Shown here: positions 21,531-23,831 of the stretch, in pieces
Position numbering within the stretch: the stretch's first letter is position 1
How the letters are laid out: the number at the start of each line of letters is the position of its first letter
Assembly (NCBI GenBank): GCA_014885115.2
Contig: WKLE02006393.1
Span: 1 to 23,831 of the forward strand
DNA length: 23,831 nucleotides
Source: Asterionellopsis glacialis
Lineage: Eukaryota; Bacillariophyta; Plagiogrammaphyceae; Rhaphoneidales; Asterionellopsidaceae
Direction: 5' to 3'
Program-made: the position numbers and the translations under genes
Notes under the pieces: model-generated
Databases searched by the model: none
Seen by the model: only the letters and a program-made list of their open reading frames with translations
Told to the model about the DNA's origin: nothing

Positions 21531-22244
21531 TCACAAACCAAATTCAGAGCCCTTAGTGCGACAATCGTCATCAAGAAAATCTACTACTGATTTAGTAGGA
21601 ATGGTTCCATCAAATACATGACGATAGATATATATCATCTGAGACTGTCATTGTCAAATCCTTATCTTCGAGTGCTCTAGACTCTTCCAAGTCTTCAATT
21701 GTCCTAGTTCAGTTGGTATGATCGTTCTCCTCAATTAGTTTTCATCAAGTTCAAGCCATGTTGGCATCATTAATTAACGTACCGTCCTTATCAAATGAAG
21801 ACTTTGTCTGTCGTTGTGTCCAATATCCAATCTCACTTGTCATAGAAACCCACAAATCATAATTCTTCAAGTCTAATCCATTCAAATTGGTGAGGAAACC
21901 AAGATTGCTCGAGTATTAGACAAAGATGAAATCCGGTGGGACTTCCAATCGAGGTACTTGAGCCGATGCAGCATTGATAATATTGTCATCTCTTTAAAGA
22001 ATTCAAGTCAATCACTTGATTATTGGTGAGCTGTTTCGTTTCTTCTAATGTTACTTCGCCATGTAATGAAACTTTTTTAGATATAACTATTTTAAAAGTA
22101 TATCAACTCATTAATCTCAGTAGAAATAATGGTCCACTTGAGATTATTGTTATCATCCGACAAGTCAAGACCTGTCACATATCCATACCGAGCCTCTCTA
22201 GCACTACTACTAGTAGAGGCTTGAAAAAACTGAAGTAACAACAT
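21531..22244 (-). pseudogene. Decayed plant-type leucine-rich-repeat (receptor-like) gene
   Basis: Reading the minus strand, LRR signatures appear in order but in shifting frames and broken by stops. From ATG at 22244 the frame runs through GYVTGLDLSDDNNNL (a typical first LRR of the GxVTxLDLSxNxL type) to a stop after about 50 codons. A new frame gives QLTNNQVIDLNS. A third gives NLGFLTNLNGLDLKNYDL and then SEIGYW, with one internal TAA. Another gives LELDEN, a stop, then IIPTELGQL. The last gives FDGTIPTKSVVDFLDDDC and ends at 21531. These match diatom and plant LRRs of the form LxLxxNxLxGxIPxELGxL. At least four stops or frameshifts mean it cannot make one protein. No kinase domain is seen. 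Confidence 0.72.
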
Positions 22245-22698
22245 ATAAACTTTTTCTATCGATACAATAGAAAAATATACTAAGTAAATGCGTGAGCAAG
22301 ACTATTTTTCAAATTTCTCCCAGTACTGCTGCGACTTTTTCAGCAAAATATTCTGGAAGAACGCAGGTATGTTGTGTATAGTTTTGTACATACGATTCAT
22401 TTCTATTGGAAGTCTACGTTGATTTGTTTACTTGTTATTCTGATTGGTTCATGAGGCTGACATTTTGGGACGTATGGACTGGTGGTTGTGTGCGATGGAA
22501 GAATATCAGAGAAAAATCCGACATAAACACAACTGACGAACATGCCTGCTATCATTTTTGTTCTGTTCTTTTTCAGAAGACCTTGATGGCGCATTGTTCG
22601 AAAGTGCTCTTCTTCTTTCTCTTCTTGTGCTCCCTATTGCACATATCTCAGAGCAAAAAGAATTACAAATTGACGAATCCCCCAACACAGGATCAAGA

Positions 22699-23283
22699 AT
22701 GATTAATATTCAAGAAATTTATCGAAAGTTATCGGAAAATGACGAATCAATGACAACGCTCAATCTCTGTTGTATACGACTTGGTGATGATGGTGCCAAG
22801 AAATTAGGAGCCATTCTCCCTATGAACAATATACTCAAGGTGATGGTACTCTATGGAAATAGTATTGGAGATGACGGCATCACAGCTATAGCCAAAGGAC
22901 TCGAGTGTAATGGTTCGATCGAAACAGTATTCATTTATGGTAATCGAATGGGTGACACTGGTGCTAAAGCGATTGGACGAATGTTAAAAGTCAACAAGGG
23001 CATCCGATCACTTAATTTAACAAGAGACTCTATGGGAGAAAATGGAAAGAAGGCTATTGTAGAAGGTCTTAAGCATAACTTTCATTTGGAATATTGTGAT
23101 ATTGACCCATCCTTACAAAATCATACAGATTTCTACTCCAAACTTAATCGCGGTGGACGACGTTTGTTACAAGATCACAGAGTATCTACCTCTCTTTGGG
23201 CAAATGTGTTAGGGAAAAATAGTCATGAACTTGATTTGCTTCATTACTTTGTACAAGCAAAGCCTGAGTTGTTCATGCGATGA
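22699..23283 (+). CDS. Ribonuclease-inhibitor-type LRR protein
   Basis: From the ATG at 22699 the protein has 194 residues. It starts MINIQEIYRKLSENDESMTTLNL, the usual opening of short diatom LRR proteins, and has about four 28-residue repeats of the type LxxLxLxxNxIGDxGxxAIAxxL (GNSIGDDGITAIAKGL, GNRMGDTGAKAIGRML). The C-terminal 60 residues (LNRGGRRLL, SLWANVL, LLHYFVQAKPELF) form a tail I recall from many diatom proteins of this type. Likely a protein-binding adaptor; partner unknown. Alternative model: an upstream exon 22288-22366 (ATG to a GTATGT donor) joins exon 22577-23283 in phase 1 to give 261 residues, with a hydrophobic stretch (ALLLSLLVLPIAHI). The frames fit, but the shorter form begins where the family usually begins. 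Confidence 0.75.
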   Translation: MINIQEIYRKLSENDESMTTLNLCCIRLGDDGAKKLGAILPMNNILKVMVLYGNSIGDDGITAIAKGLECNGSIETVFIYGNRMGDTGAKAIGRMLKVNKGIRSLNLTRDSMGENGKKAIVEGLKHNFHLEYCDIDPSLQNHTDFYSKLNRGGRRLLQDHRVSTSLWANVLGKNSHELDLLHYFVQAKPELFMR

Positions 23284-23831
23284 GAGCAGATCGTAATTAA
23301 AAAAATTGAAATAATAACTATGATAAGCTCTTTCGAATCACTTCGCATTACGAGAGCTATTTCAAGTCCTGAGTAGTATACTTGCTATAAAATATATAAC
23401 GTCATACTTATAACGAAAATTCTCAGTAGTATGAATATTAGTAGATCGCCAAAGTGAAAAAAGGAAGAATAGGTTTACCTACTTCATCAAGGGCAGCTTG
23501 TGGGTTGCAGATGTCTTCTCTTTCCGGTATTCATGTCTTAACGGTTTGGTCCGCAAAAGGAGCTCTGTGATGCCAACCGCGAGGGAGTGGGAGTGCATAT
23601 TTTATTCGCCATCAAGTTTCCTCTTGTCCGATTTCATCTACAATAATCACAAAAATAGAAAGTAATACATATTTATTACACATCATTTTGGAACTACGAA
23701 AACATTTTTTTTTAATTTCCTGGCTACTCACTCGAATACTGATGAGCTGTAATGGGGCTGCGGGAAAATACGGATATCATGTATTTTTCAAAAATTCATA
23801 ACTATGTAAACAACAACAACAATTTCTACGA
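23284..23831. other. Intergenic right edge
   Basis: No supported gene. The stretch is AT-rich, and its last 20 bases (AAACAACAACAACAA) resemble the A/C-rich leaders seen before starts elsewhere in the window. A plus-strand gene may therefore begin just beyond the edge. Confidence 0.45.

Noticed and set aside
22191..22221. 7-bp inverted repeat AGCCTCT/AGAGGCT as a terminator or transposon end
   Set aside because: Too short, no flanking target-site duplication, and it lies within the Ser-rich start of the LRR pseudogene.

Overview
The window looks like nuclear DNA from a diatom or a close stramenopile relative. Genes are protein-coding, eukaryotic and dense, alternate on both strands, and are separated by AT-rich spacers. 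Introns are few and short (about 94-249 bp) with GT-AG ends and GTAAG/GTACGT donors. Start sites follow A-rich leaders such as ACAACAA. The best lineage marker is the pseudouridine synthase at 8188-9402: its N-terminus is a signal peptide followed by STSA|W, which fits the diatom bipartite plastid presequence with an ASAF-type cleavage site. A four-helix membrane protein, a ribonuclease-inhibitor-type LRR protein and a glycolate oxidase without a peroxisomal tail also fit. I cannot name the species.

Layout: (1) 740-1998 (+), a spliced four-helix membrane protein. (2) 2984-6535 (+), a three-exon fusion of an isochorismatase-type cysteine hydrolase and a FluG/NodGS-type glutamine synthetase. 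(3) 6753-7559 (-), a gamma-glutamyl(amine) cyclotransferase-like protein, convergent with (2). (4) 8188-9402 (-), a plastid-targeted RluA-type pseudouridine synthase. (5) 10648-12825 (+), the catalytic subunit of an AMPK/SNF1/SnRK1 kinase. (6) 13383-14354 (-), a START-like lipid-binding protein. (7) 15190-16610 (+), a spliced glycolate oxidase-type FMN enzyme. (8) 17110-19497 (-), a TIR-like domain followed by about ten TPRs, with an N-myristoylation signal. (9) 20156-21064 (+), spliced mitochondrial ribosomal protein mL49. (10) 21531-22244 (-), a decayed plant-type LRR gene. (11) 22699-23283 (+), a ribonuclease-inhibitor-type LRR protein.

How the genes may connect: this is not an operon, and most neighbours are functionally unrelated. 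Three local themes stand out. The amidohydrolase/gamma-glutamyl-ligase fusion faces a gamma-glutamylamine cyclotransferase homologue, so both ends of a possible gamma-glutamyl-amide cycle are side by side. The glycolate oxidase promoter carries three TGACGT/ACGTCA elements within 53 bp, resembling the CO2/cAMP-responsive elements known from diatom carbonic anhydrase promoters. The right third holds a TIR-TPR protein with the architecture of an immune-type sensor, next to a dead and a living LRR gene.

Exon boundaries come from splice signals and reading-frame continuity only. Domain calls come from motif recognition by eye; no database search was run.
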